Positions 1 through 7,947 of a stretch of 40,342 nucleotides of DNA are shown in pieces (the stretch's first letter is position 1; the number at the start of each line of letters is the position of its first letter). The stretch is taken from positions 1 through 40,342 of the forward strand of contig CBFIJI010000008.1 in assembly GCA_965662885.1 (NCBI GenBank). The letters are read 5' to 3'. The notes under the pieces are model-generated. The model ran no database searches and was not told the origin of the DNA. It saw only the letters and a program-made list of their open reading frames with translations. The stretch comes from CBFIJI01 sp965662885. GTDB taxonomy: Bacteria > Bacteroidota > Bacteroidia > Flavobacteriales > Flavobacteriaceae. The position numbers and the translations under genes were made by a program.

Positions 1-30
1 AGTACTTTTAGCGTTATTTTTTTCAGTCAT
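1..30 (-). CDS. start of a divergent gene, cut by the window edge
   Basis: On the minus strand an ATG at 30-28 opens a frame (MTEKNNAKST) that stays open to the window edge. A good Bacteroidetes-type promoter lies upstream on the same strand at 103-70, leaving a leader of about 33 nt, which is why I take this as a real gene. Ten residues are too few to name a family. A regulator divergent from hemA is a common arrangement in flavobacteria, but that is only a guess here. Confidence 0.4.
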   Translation of the reverse strand, partial: MTEKNNAKST

Positions 31-69
31 CTATTGTAGTATTTAGAAATAATATTAATCTTGTCCAAA

Positions 70-103
70 CAAAAGTAAGTATTTTAAAGATTTTAAACGC
101 AAA
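70..103 (-). promoter_or_regulatory. promoter of the divergent minus-strand gene
   Basis: Reading the minus strand, TTTG (103-100), 22 nt, then TACTTTTG (77-70). The second box is a perfect TAnnTTTG, the -7 consensus of the Bacteroidetes housekeeping sigma factor. The spacing is slightly longer than the usual 19-21 nt. Transcription would begin near 63, about 33 nt before the ATG at 30. Confidence 0.5.
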
Positions 104-126
104 CCTTTATTTGATACTTAAAACCT

Positions 127-166
127 TTTTAGCGTTATTTTAATTCTTTTTCGCACCCTAGTTTTG
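127..166 (+). promoter_or_regulatory. hemA operon promoter region
   Basis: TAGTTTTG at 159-166 is a perfect TAnnTTTG -7 box, 23 nt before the TTG start of hemA. No TTTG -33 box is present at the expected spacing. That place is taken by TTTTAGCGTTATTTT (127-141), an exact copy of a 15-mer at 6-20. A weak -33 element with a repeat over it would fit control by an activator or repressor, which is inference. Confidence 0.5.
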
Positions 167-189
167 TAATCGGATTTTAAAAACAACAT

Positions 190-1410
190 TTGACCCATAC
201 CAATACATTTTTTGTAATAGGTTTAAGTTACAAAACAGCCGCTATTGATGTTAGGAGTAAGTTCAGCCTTAGTGACCTACAACTTCATGCCTTAATGCTT
301 GAAGCTAAGCAAATTGGACTTAATGAAATGTTGGTGATCACCACCTGTAACCGGACCGAATTATATGGCTGGGCTGAATCTGAGGAATACCTTATTCAAT
401 TGTTATGTAATCATTCAAAGGGTGATCGTGCTTTATTTGATCAAATTGGATTTTGCCATCAAGGCACTGCTGCGTTCCATCATATTTTTAGAGTGGGTAC
501 GGGATTAGAAAGTCAAATTTTAGGGGATTTTGAAGTGATCGGTCAACTCAAACAAAGTTTTTATCGCTCTAAAAGACTCGGAATGATCAATGGAAGGTCA
601 GAACGTTTGGTCAATGCTGTCATCCAATCAAGCAAACGCATCAAAACAGAGACTAAAATATCTACAGGAGCAACCTCTGTTGCTTTTGCTTCCGTTCAAT
701 ATATTCTTAAAAATGTCACCGATATATCAACTAAAAAAATTCTACTTTTTGGTACAGGTAAAATTGGTCGAAACACTTGTGAAAATCTTGTTAAACACAC
801 CAAAAACGAGCATATTGTTCTGATTAATCGAACAGAGGAAAAGGCACGAGAAGTTGCCAGTAAATTCCCAGTAAAAGTAAAAGCATTTGGGGAGTTGGCA
901 ACGGAAATAAGAAAGGCAGATGTCCTTATTGTTGCCACAGCAGGGCAACACCCTACCGTTAATAGTGATTTGATCTACAACACCAAACCTTTACTTATTT
1001 TAGATTTATCACTGCCCAAAAATGTGGATCCTAAAGTGGGCGAAATGGATTTTATCAATCTGGTTCATTTGGACGAACTCTCACAAATCACAGATGCTAC
1101 TTTAGAAAAAAGAAAACAATACATTCCACAGGCTGAAAGGATCATCGAAGAAATTAAATACGAATTTTTAGAATGGCTTTCTCAACGTAAATATGCCCCA
1201 ACACTTAAAGCCTTTAAAGAAAAAATTAGCTTAAGCCCTCTAGAAAGCGAGAAACAAGAGGAAGCCGTTGTCCAAAAAACCTCGCAATTAGCGCAAAAAT
1301 TAACGGGACAAATTGCACATTACCTCAAAGAAAATCCACAAAAAGCAGATGAAACCATCGCTGTACTTCACGATGTTTTTCAATTAGAAAAACTTGTGAA
1401 TAATGAGTAA
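190..1410 (+). CDS. hemA: glutamyl-tRNA reductase HemA
   Basis: Reduces glutamyl-tRNA(Glu) to glutamate-1-semialdehyde with NADPH, the first committed step of C5-pathway tetrapyrrole synthesis in the cytoplasm. The 406-residue product has the N-terminal catalytic domain with the motif TTCNRTELYGW and the nucleophile Cys53, a Rossmann NADPH-binding segment near residues 185-215 (LLFGTGKIGRNTCENL), and a helical C-terminal dimerisation domain. The start is TTG at 190. An in-frame stop at 178-180 and the lack of any ATG before residue 36 leave no better choice, and the first beta-strand (FFVIGLSYK) is needed. It is first in the hem operon and overlaps hemC by 8 nt, suggesting translational coupling. 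Confidence 0.96.
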   Translation: MTHTNTFFVIGLSYKTAAIDVRSKFSLSDLQLHALMLEAKQIGLNEMLVITTCNRTELYGWAESEEYLIQLLCNHSKGDRALFDQIGFCHQGTAAFHHIFRVGTGLESQILGDFEVIGQLKQSFYRSKRLGMINGRSERLVNAVIQSSKRIKTETKISTGATSVAFASVQYILKNVTDISTKKILLFGTGKIGRNTCENLVKHTKNEHIVLINRTEEKAREVASKFPVKVKAFGELATEIRKADVLIVATAGQHPTVNSDLIYNTKPLLILDLSLPKNVDPKVGEMDFINLVHLDELSQITDATLEKRKQYIPQAERIIEEIKYEFLEWLSQRKYAPTLKAFKEKISLSPLESEKQEEAVVQKTSQLAQKLTGQIAHYLKENPQKADETIAVLHDVFQLEKLVNNE

Positions 1411-2305
1411 GCAACTACGTATCGGGACCCGAGCAAGTACTCTAGCATTGTGGCAGGCCGAACACTTAAAAAACCTTTTGGAAAACTTAGGCCATTCTTG
1501 TGTTCTTGTACCTATCAAAAGCAGTGGTGATCTCAATCTTACCCAACCACTCTACGCTATGGGCATTCAAGGAATTTTTACCAAAGCGCTCGATAGTGCT
1601 TTGTTGGAAGATCAAATTGATCTTGCCGTTCACAGTCTAAAAGATGTGCCAACAATACTCCCTAAGGGATTGACCTTAGGCGCTGTTCTCCCCCGAGCCA
1701 ATCCCCATGATATTTTAGTATATCATAAAGACGACTTGAAAACACCGACCATAGGAACTGGAAGCTTAAGACGTAAAGCGCAATGGTTATACCGAAATAC
1801 TGATGATCGAGTAGAAAACCTTAGAGGGAATGTTCAAAAACGCTTAGAAAAGCTAGATAACTCCAATTGGAAAGGGGCTATTTTTGCTTTGGCTGGCTTG
1901 GAACGACTCGAACAACAGAACAGAAAATACGACCTCTTAGAGTGGATGATTCCAGCGCCTGCCCAAGGAGCCATTGGAATTAGCTGCAAAGAAGAAGATC
2001 AAAATATCCTTGAAACCCTTCAATTGGTTCACTGTTCAAAAACAGCTCAAGCAGTTAGTATCGAACGAGAATTTTTAAATCATCTGGAAGGGGGCTGTAC
2101 TGCGCCTATTGGTGCTTATGTTCAACATAAACAAAATAAACTCCATTTTAAAGGGGGGCTTTTTGCTTTGGACGGTTCCGAGGCATTTATACATGAGGAA
2201 GAAATTTCTCATGAAATGACAACGAATTATGGACAAATTGCTGCAAAAAAAATCTTGGACAAAGGAGGGAGAGCACTAATGCAACAAATTAAATGTCAAC
2301 TGTAG
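1403..2305 (+). CDS. hemC: hydroxymethylbilane synthase (porphobilinogen deaminase) HemC
   Basis: Joins four porphobilinogen molecules into hydroxymethylbilane. The 300-residue length is normal for the family. The N-terminus RIGTRASTLALWQA and the segment LAVHSLKDVPT are typical. The motif LEGGCTAPIGAY carries Cys232, which holds the dipyrromethane cofactor. The basic stretch around TGSLRRKAQW lines the substrate channel in the family. The ATG lies inside the end of hemA (8-nt overlap), and hemD starts one base after the stop, so the three genes are surely co-transcribed. Confidence 0.97.
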   Translation: MSKQLRIGTRASTLALWQAEHLKNLLENLGHSCVLVPIKSSGDLNLTQPLYAMGIQGIFTKALDSALLEDQIDLAVHSLKDVPTILPKGLTLGAVLPRANPHDILVYHKDDLKTPTIGTGSLRRKAQWLYRNTDDRVENLRGNVQKRLEKLDNSNWKGAIFALAGLERLEQQNRKYDLLEWMIPAPAQGAIGISCKEEDQNILETLQLVHCSKTAQAVSIEREFLNHLEGGCTAPIGAYVQHKQNKLHFKGGLFALDGSEAFIHEEEISHEMTTNYGQIAAKKILDKGGRALMQQIKCQL

Positions 2306-2306
2306 G

Positions 2307-2978
2307 ATGCGATTACTGGCTACAAAAATAATGTCTCCTAGTTTGAAAGATCGATTGATACAACATCAATTTGCTGTCCTTGAAAATCCATTTATCGAAA
2401 TCATCCCTTTAAAAGTAACGATCAAAACACTACACCAAAACCTCTTGTTTACAAGCCAAAATGCTGTCCGATTGGCCTTTGATAATCCAGCATTACAACC
2501 GCTTTTAAGTGGAAAAAAGACCTATTGTGTAGGGGAAAAGACCGCCGCACTTTTGACAGAAAAAGGGCAAAAAGTGGTCAAAATTGCTCAAAATGCAACA
2601 GAATTAGCACGTTTTTTAATATTAAACGCCAAAAATGAATCTTTTTCTTTTATCTGTGGTCAAATACGGATGTCTGATTTAGAAATACAACTTACAGCAG
2701 AAAAAATACCGTTGACCATTCATGAAGTGTACACCACAAAACAACGACCCAAAAAAATAGCCCAACAGTGCGATGGTATTCTTTTTTTTAGTCCCTCTGC
2801 AGTGCATAGTTTTTTTTCCGCCAATACGATAAACACTTCTACCCACTGTTTTTGCATAGGACCAACAACCGCAAGAGCTGTTGCACAATACACCAACCAA
2901 TACAGTGTTGCCAAGCAACCTGTGGAACATCAATTTTTTTTAAGTATCCGAAATTATTTCTCAAAAACGTATGATTAA
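2307..2978 (+). CDS. hemD: uroporphyrinogen-III synthase HemD
   Basis: Closes hydroxymethylbilane into uroporphyrinogen III with inversion of ring D. The family is poorly conserved in sequence. The call rests on the 223-residue length, the two-lobed pattern (LLFTSQNAVRLAF in the first lobe, ILFFSPSAVHSFF in the second, and CFCIGPTTARA near the end) and the position between hemC and hemE. It begins one base after the hemC stop and overlaps hemE by 8 nt. The FTSxNAV and FFSPSAV motifs are the usual HemD signatures. Confidence 0.93.
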   Translation: MRLLATKIMSPSLKDRLIQHQFAVLENPFIEIIPLKVTIKTLHQNLLFTSQNAVRLAFDNPALQPLLSGKKTYCVGEKTAALLTEKGQKVVKIAQNATELARFLILNAKNESFSFICGQIRMSDLEIQLTAEKIPLTIHEVYTTKQRPKKIAQQCDGILFFSPSAVHSFFSANTINTSTHCFCIGPTTARAVAQYTNQYSVAKQPVEHQFFLSIRNYFSKTYD

Positions 2979-3993
2979 AAATGATCTCTTTCTCAAAGCG
3001 CTAAAAGGTGAAACCGTTGATCGTCCACCCGTTTGGATGATGCGTCAAGCTGGGCGCTACCTCCCTGACTTTATGAAGCTAAAAGCTAAATATGATTTTT
3101 TTACCCGTTGCCAAACACCAGATCTGGCTACTGAAATCACCCTAATGCCTATTGACCAGATAGGAACGGATGCAGCAATCATCTTTAGTGATATTTTAGT
3201 CGTATTACAAGCCATGGGGCTTGAAGTCCAAATGAAAGATGGTGTTGGACCATGGATACCAGAACCTATTCGCACCTTAAAGGAGGTCAATAAGGTTCGT
3301 GTTCCTGAGATTGAACCCACATTGGGCTACGTGATGGAAGCCATCCGCCAATCCCAATCCGCTTTAAACGGTCGGGTACCCTTAATTGGTTTTGCTGGAT
3401 CGCCATGGACCCTTTTGTGTTACGCTGTTCAAGGTCAAGGATCCAAAACCTTTGATAAAGCAAAAGCCTTTTGTTTTTCAGACCCTAAAGTTGCCCACCT
3501 ATTGTTGCAAAAAATTACGGATACGACCATTGCTTATTTACGTGAAAAAATAAAAGCAGGAGTAGATGCAATCCAAATTTTTGACTCTTGGGGAGGTTTG
3601 CTTTCTCCAGACGATTACCAATTATTTTCATGGCCTTATATGCAACAAATTGTCAATGCACTTAAAGACGACATTCCTGTAATTGTTTTTGGAAAAGGGT
3701 GTTGGTTTGCATTACATGAAATGGGTCAATCAGGAGCAGCTGCATTAGGCGTTGATTGGACCTGTACTGCTCGAAACGCACGCTATCTCTCTGGGGGACA
3801 AATCACCTTACAAGGTAATTTTGACCCTTCACGCTTACTCTCCCCTATTCCTGAAATCAAGAAATCGGTAAAGGAAATGATCGACGCTTTTGGAAAGGAT
3901 CGCTATATCGCTAATTTAGGTCATGGCATTCTCCCCAACATTCCTGTGGACCATGCCAAAGCCTTTGTAGATGCCGTAAAAGAATATCAATAG
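2971..3993 (+). CDS. hemE: uroporphyrinogen decarboxylase HemE
   Basis: Removes four carboxyl groups from uroporphyrinogen III to give coproporphyrinogen III, without a cofactor. The 340 residues match the family. Seen in order: PPVWMMRQAGRYLPDF (RQAGRYLP at 25-32, with substrate-binding arginines), GFAGSPWTLLCYAVQG in the middle, IQIFDSWGGLLSP, and the C-terminal NLGHGILPNIPVDHAKAFV containing the conserved histidine. The ATG lies inside the end of hemD, an 8-nt overlap like the hemA/hemC junction. Confidence 0.97.
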   Translation: MIKNDLFLKALKGETVDRPPVWMMRQAGRYLPDFMKLKAKYDFFTRCQTPDLATEITLMPIDQIGTDAAIIFSDILVVLQAMGLEVQMKDGVGPWIPEPIRTLKEVNKVRVPEIEPTLGYVMEAIRQSQSALNGRVPLIGFAGSPWTLLCYAVQGQGSKTFDKAKAFCFSDPKVAHLLLQKITDTTIAYLREKIKAGVDAIQIFDSWGGLLSPDDYQLFSWPYMQQIVNALKDDIPVIVFGKGCWFALHEMGQSGAAALGVDWTCTARNARYLSGGQITLQGNFDPSRLLSPIPEIKKSVKEMIDAFGKDRYIANLGHGILPNIPVDHAKAFVDAVKEYQ

Positions 3994-4016
3994 TCACTAT
4001 TAATACGTCCCAAACA

Positions 4017-4925
4017 ATGAAAGATCAATTTTATCAGTATATCGAAAATCTACAAGATCAAATCACAACATCACTTGAAAATCTGGACGGAGTAGCTCAA
4101 TTTCAAGAAGACCTTTGGGAACGTCCTGAAGGTGGAGGAGGACGTACTCGAGTCATTGAGAACGGGCGTGTTTTTGAAAAAGGTGGCGTCAACATATCGG
4201 CAGTTCATGGCCAGCTCCCTGAAAGTATGCAAGCTTATTTTAATGTGGGTGCAGTAGATTTTTTTGCTTGTGGATTGAGTCTTGTTATTCATCCAAAAAG
4301 CCCAATGGTTCCGACAGTTCATGCTAATTGGCGGTACTTTGAAATGTATGACCCCAAAAGCGGAGCTGTTATTGATCAGTGGTTTGGTGGTGGGCAAGAC
4401 CTTACCCCCTATTATCTTTTTGATGAAGATGCTCGACATTTTCACCAGGTTTGTAAAGCTGCTTGTGATGCACACGACGCCCTCTTCTATCCCGAATATA
4501 AAAAAAAGTGCGATGCGTACTTTTGGAATTCACATCGCAACGAAGCTCGTGGAGTAGGTGGTCTTTTTTTTGACTACCTAAAAAAATCAACGCAATATAC
4601 CATTGAGGACTGGTTTAATTTTGTATCGACTGTTGGTGATTCTTTTTTAACAGCCTACACCCCAATCGTTGAAAAAAGAAAAGAATTAGCTTATACTCAG
4701 GCCCAAAGAGATTGGCAAGAAGTGCGCCGTGGACGATATGTGGAATTTAACTTGGTTCACGACAAAGGAACACTATTCGGATTAAAAACCAACGGAAGGA
4801 TAGAAAGTATCTTGATGAGCTTACCCCCTCATGTTCAATGGAAATACGATCACCATCCCGAAAAAGATAGTGATGAAGCCAAACTACTAACAGTCCTTAA
4901 AAATCCAAAAAACTGGATATATTAA
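4017..4925 (+). CDS. hemF: oxygen-dependent coproporphyrinogen III oxidase HemF
   Basis: Uses O2 to oxidatively decarboxylate coproporphyrinogen III to protoporphyrinogen IX. The 302-residue product has the family motifs MVPTVHANWRYFE (His102) and QWFGGGQDLTPYY (about 121-133), then GVGGLFFDYL and RRGRYVEFNLVHDKGTLFGL near the C-terminus. It starts 23 nt after hemE on the same strand. Having HemF rather than the radical-SAM HemN here implies aerobic heme synthesis. Nothing in the window shows whether the genome also has hemN. Confidence 0.97.
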   Translation: MKDQFYQYIENLQDQITTSLENLDGVAQFQEDLWERPEGGGGRTRVIENGRVFEKGGVNISAVHGQLPESMQAYFNVGAVDFFACGLSLVIHPKSPMVPTVHANWRYFEMYDPKSGAVIDQWFGGGQDLTPYYLFDEDARHFHQVCKAACDAHDALFYPEYKKKCDAYFWNSHRNEARGVGGLFFDYLKKSTQYTIEDWFNFVSTVGDSFLTAYTPIVEKRKELAYTQAQRDWQEVRRGRYVEFNLVHDKGTLFGLKTNGRIESILMSLPPHVQWKYDHHPEKDSDEAKLLTVLKNPKNWIY

Positions 4926-4927
4926 GA

Positions 4928-4958
4928 TTTGCAATACGTCAAATTTTAAGTACCTTGG
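4928..4958 (+). promoter_or_regulatory. possible internal promoter before the antiporter gene
   Basis: TTTG at 4928-4931, exactly 19 nt, then TACCTTGG at 4951-4958 (one mismatch to TAnnTTTG). It lies in the 52-nt gap between hemF and the antiporter, the widest gap in the operon. Its predicted start point lies about 13 nt before the ATG at 4978. It could give the antiporter and hemB some expression apart from hemA. Confidence 0.4.
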
Positions 4959-4977
4959 AATAAGATAAAAACACCAA

Positions 4978-6309
4978 ATGGATACACTCAGCATACTTTT
5001 TGTACTACCTCTATTAATCATCTTTTCGTATTTATTTGATGCCATCGCACGAAAAACAAAATTTCCATCGGTCATACTCTTGATGTTTACAGGTATTGTG
5101 GTTCGAGGGTTCACCTCCTTTTATGGTGTAGGTGATTTTGCTTTTTTAGACAGTCTTATCCCCGTTTTAGGAACCATAGGGTTGATCTTGATTGTTTTAG
5201 AGGGAGCTTTGGAATTGGAAATAAAAAAAGAAAAACTCCCCATAATCGGGAAAGGCTTTTTGGCAGCCCTTATCATCCTTTTGCTCAATGTTTTTGTTAT
5301 TAGCTGGATCTTCCAAAATGTCTTAGGAATGGAACATTATGCCGCAGTCATATACGCAGTTCCATTATCGATTATTAGTAGTGCAGTTGCCATCCCCTCC
5401 GCAGCCAATTTACTTAAGCAAGACAAGGAGTTTGTCGTATATGAGTCAACTTTTTCTGACATTTTGGGAATTATGATTTTTAATTATGCCATTCGTCAAG
5501 CAGAAGCTGGTCAACCAATGATTGGCGGTGAGCCAATTGTTGCCTTATTACTTCAAATTATAGGCGTTATTGTCATTTCCTTGTTGATTACCTATGTACT
5601 GTTTCGCTTGTTACAAAACATCGAACATCATGTCAAGTTTTTCCTAATTCTAGCCCTGCTCATTTTAGTTTATGCCATTGGGAAATATTTCCACCTTCCC
5701 GCCTTAGTTACCATCTTTATTTTTGGTCTCTTTTTAAGTAATGTACAAGCCCTTTATCCACGCTTCTTAAAACGAGATCTCAATTTAGAACAAACCGAAA
5801 AAGGTCTGCATGAATTTCATATCCTCACTGCAGAATCCACCTTTATTGTTAGAACCTTTTTCTTTCTATTTTTTGGATTTTCAATTGTTCTGACAGAATT
5901 CAACAGCATCACACCCTTTCTCTATGGGTTGCTTGTTTTTGCTGTCATGCTTGTGATTCGGTATGTTTACTTAAGTGTAAGCACCTTTAAATTTAAACCT
6001 TCTACTTTGCTTTATTTGTCTCCAAGAGGCTTAATTAGTATCCTCCTTTTTCTACAGATCAGTGAAGTTCACATTATCAATCAAGACAATATTCTCATTG
6101 ACGAACGTGTCTTATTGGTCGTTATTTTATGTTCGATGATTGCTATGGTTTTTGGTACCCTTAAAAAACCTAAAGAAGAAATTGTACAAGAAGAAGCTAC
6201 TGAGGAGGAAGATACCCCCTCAATAACAACGGCGCAGGCTGCCATACAAAATGAAATGGATGAAGTAAAAAACAGTCCAAATCCTCCAACCTCAACCGAA
6301 GAAGAATAA
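4978..6309 (+). CDS. cation/proton antiporter (CPA family)
   Basis: A 443-residue polytopic inner-membrane protein with about 12 hydrophobic segments filling residues 1-395. The pattern fits the Na+/H+ or K+/H+ exchanger family: FLFDAIARKTKFP-like opening, GLILIVLEGALELE, then the helix with SSAVAIPSAANLL and FSDILGIMIFN. The family's ion-binding acids would be in the segment YESTFSDILG. The last ~50 residues are an acidic, probably cytoplasmic tail rich in Glu. It sits between hemF (52 nt) and hemB (6 nt), so it is in the hem transcript although it has no known step in heme synthesis. The ion cannot be told from sequence. Confidence 0.85.
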   Translation: MDTLSILFVLPLLIIFSYLFDAIARKTKFPSVILLMFTGIVVRGFTSFYGVGDFAFLDSLIPVLGTIGLILIVLEGALELEIKKEKLPIIGKGFLAALIILLLNVFVISWIFQNVLGMEHYAAVIYAVPLSIISSAVAIPSAANLLKQDKEFVVYESTFSDILGIMIFNYAIRQAEAGQPMIGGEPIVALLLQIIGVIVISLLITYVLFRLLQNIEHHVKFFLILALLILVYAIGKYFHLPALVTIFIFGLFLSNVQALYPRFLKRDLNLEQTEKGLHEFHILTAESTFIVRTFFFLFFGFSIVLTEFNSITPFLYGLLVFAVMLVIRYVYLSVSTFKFKPSTLLYLSPRGLISILLFLQISEVHIINQDNILIDERVLLVVILCSMIAMVFGTLKKPKEEIVQEEATEEEDTPSITTAQAAIQNEMDEVKNSPNPPTSTEEE

Positions 6310-6315
6310 ATAATT

Positions 6316-7293
6316 ATGTATCCGATTCAACGCAACAGACGCCTTCGAAGTTCTTCAAGTTTAAGAGATTTAGTTAGAGAATATCACCTCAGTAGAAATG
6401 ACTTTATTGTTCCCCTTTTTGTAGTTGAGGGCAAACAAGTAAAACAAGAAATTTCGTCCATGCCAGGCTATTTTCGATTGAGTTTGGATCTTTTGGAAAA
6501 AGAAGTTGTCGAACTCTGGGAGATGGGGCTTAAATCAGTCTTATTATTTGTTAAAGTCTCCGACCACTTAAAAGACAACTCTGGAACGGAAGCACTTAAT
6601 CCGGACGGCTTAATGCAACAGGCCATCAAAACCGTAAAAAGTTGCACCCCTGAGATGGTGGTGATGACCGATGTAGCACTAGACCCTTATTCTTCTTTTG
6701 GTCATGATGGCATTGTTCAAAAAGGAAAAATTATCAATGACCCTACCGTGGAAGTTTTGGCGGAAATGGGCTTGTCACATGCAAAAGCTGGAGCTGATGT
6801 TTTGGCACCAAGTGATATGATGGATGGTCGTGTTTTAAAAATACGACAACTTTTGGAAAAAGAGCATTTTACGGAGACCGTGATTATGAGTTATAGTGCC
6901 AAATACGCTTCCTCTTTTTATGGTCCCTTCCGCGATGCCTTAGACTCTGCTCCTGGTTTTGGAGATAAAAAAACCTATCAGATGGACTTTGGAAATCGTC
7001 AAGAAGCCATAACAGAAGCACAAAGAGACCTTGAGGAAGGTGCAGATATTGTAATGGTAAAACCTGGACTCGCCTACCTTGACATTGTTCGTGAGCTTAG
7101 CCATACAGTTGCTGCACCCATTGCCGTTTATCAAGTAAGTGGAGAATATGCCATGTTAAAGGCTGCAGCTCAAAAAGGTTGGCTGGATCACGATGCCGTG
7201 ATGATGGAACAATTATTAGCTTTTAAGCGTGCAGGAGCCAACCTCATTGCGAGCTACTTTGCCAAAGATGTTGTTCGACTGTTGAACAGCTAA
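6316..7293 (+). CDS. hemB: delta-aminolevulinic acid dehydratase (porphobilinogen synthase) HemB
   Basis: Condenses two 5-aminolevulinate molecules into porphobilinogen. The 325 residues match the family. The two active-site lysines are visible: Lys196 in MSYSAKYASSFYGPF and Lys249 in VMVKPG, the Schiff-base residue. The metal loop at 119-123 onward reads DVALDPYSSFGHDG. Zinc enzymes have cysteines in this loop, so this is the Asp-type, cysteine-free variant that is magnesium-dependent or zinc-independent in characterised relatives. It is the last gene of the operon, 6 nt after the antiporter, and its stop codon lies in the loop of a terminator hairpin. Confidence 0.97.
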   Translation: MYPIQRNRRLRSSSSLRDLVREYHLSRNDFIVPLFVVEGKQVKQEISSMPGYFRLSLDLLEKEVVELWEMGLKSVLLFVKVSDHLKDNSGTEALNPDGLMQQAIKTVKSCTPEMVVMTDVALDPYSSFGHDGIVQKGKIINDPTVEVLAEMGLSHAKAGADVLAPSDMMDGRVLKIRQLLEKEHFTETVIMSYSAKYASSFYGPFRDALDSAPGFGDKKTYQMDFGNRQEAITEAQRDLEEGADIVMVKPGLAYLDIVRELSHTVAAPIAVYQVSGEYAMLKAAAQKGWLDHDAVMMEQLLAFKRAGANLIASYFAKDVVRLLNS

Positions 7294-7306
7294 TCAACAG
7301 TTTTTT
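7279..7306 (+). terminator. intrinsic terminator of the hem operon
   Basis: CTGTTGA (7279-7285), an 8-nt loop, TCAACAG (7294-7300), then six T (7301-7306). The 7-bp stem begins inside the hemB coding sequence, and the stop codon 7291-7293 lies in the loop. The fit to a Rho-independent terminator is good for a low-GC genome. Confidence 0.65.
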
Positions 7307-7324
7307 ATAGGATTGACCAATATA

Positions 7325-7402
7325 ATGGTCTCTCTATTTACGATACATCAGTTCGGTGAAGACTTAGAATTTTATCTACCTCAAATAAAGCCTAAAATAT
7401 GA
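7325..7402 (+). CDS. possible 25-residue leader peptide coupled to ogt
   Basis: ATG at 7325 opens a 25-codon frame (begins MVSLFTIHQFGEDLEFYLPQ) ending in TGA at 7400-7402. The stop overlaps the ATG of the next gene as ATGA, the classic arrangement for translational coupling. It lies downstream of the hem terminator. I do not recognise the peptide. It could be a real small protein, a leader, a remnant of an older gene, or chance. Confidence 0.22.
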   Translation: MVSLFTIHQFGEDLEFYLPQIKPKI

Positions 7403-7875
7403 TCAATTATTACTATGAAAGCCCTCTTGGAATGATGGAAATCAAAGAACAGGACAATAAAGTAATTGAACTTTCTTTTGTTCAATCAACGGAAAACGTA
7501 CAAAAATCTGCATCCCCTCATCATTCAAAAGTGACTTCTAAGCTTGATGCCTATTTCAAGGATAGTCATCAACCACTTGATTTTGATATACATACGGAAG
7601 GAACTACCTTCCAAGAACAAATTTGGACGTTACTAAAAGTAATCCCTGTTGGTACAACCGTTTCCTATCTGGAGATCGCTAAAACGTATGGCAACGTTAA
7701 AGCAATTCGGGCCATTGGTGCCGCAATTGGGAAAAATCCAATTGCTATCGCTATCCCTTGCCATCGTGTTATTGGAAGTGATGGCTCCTTAGTAGGATAT
7801 GCAGGTGGCTTAGATAAGAAAAAAGCCTTACTCGAGCATGAAGGGGTGTTGCATCAAAAAACATTAGATTTGTAA
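7399..7875 (+). CDS. ogt: methylated-DNA--[protein]-cysteine S-methyltransferase
   Basis: Suicide DNA repair protein that moves the alkyl group from O6-alkylguanine (or O4-alkylthymine) to its own cysteine. The 158-residue protein has a short N-terminal domain and the C-terminal catalytic domain with TTFQEQIWTLLKVIPVGTTVSY, IGKNPIAIAIPCHRVIG (acceptor Cys121 in PCHRV) and GYAGGLDKKKALLEHEG. The length fits the short Ogt type without an AdaA/AraC domain. It lies after the hem terminator and probably has its own transcript. The start overlaps the stop of a 25-codon frame. Confidence 0.93.
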   Translation: MINYYYESPLGMMEIKEQDNKVIELSFVQSTENVQKSASPHHSKVTSKLDAYFKDSHQPLDFDIHTEGTTFQEQIWTLLKVIPVGTTVSYLEIAKTYGNVKAIRAIGAAIGKNPIAIAIPCHRVIGSDGSLVGYAGGLDKKKALLEHEGVLHQKTLDL

Positions 7876-7947
7876 TAACCCCCAAAACAACAAAATAATA
7901 ATTGAGTTGATCGCTAATAAAAAAGAAAGAGAGACAGGGAACTGAAC

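Noticed and set aside
4071..4475. A 134-codon open frame on the minus strand inside hemF.
   Set aside because: It lies fully antisense to a well-conserved enzyme gene, and its composition follows the reverse of hemF codons.
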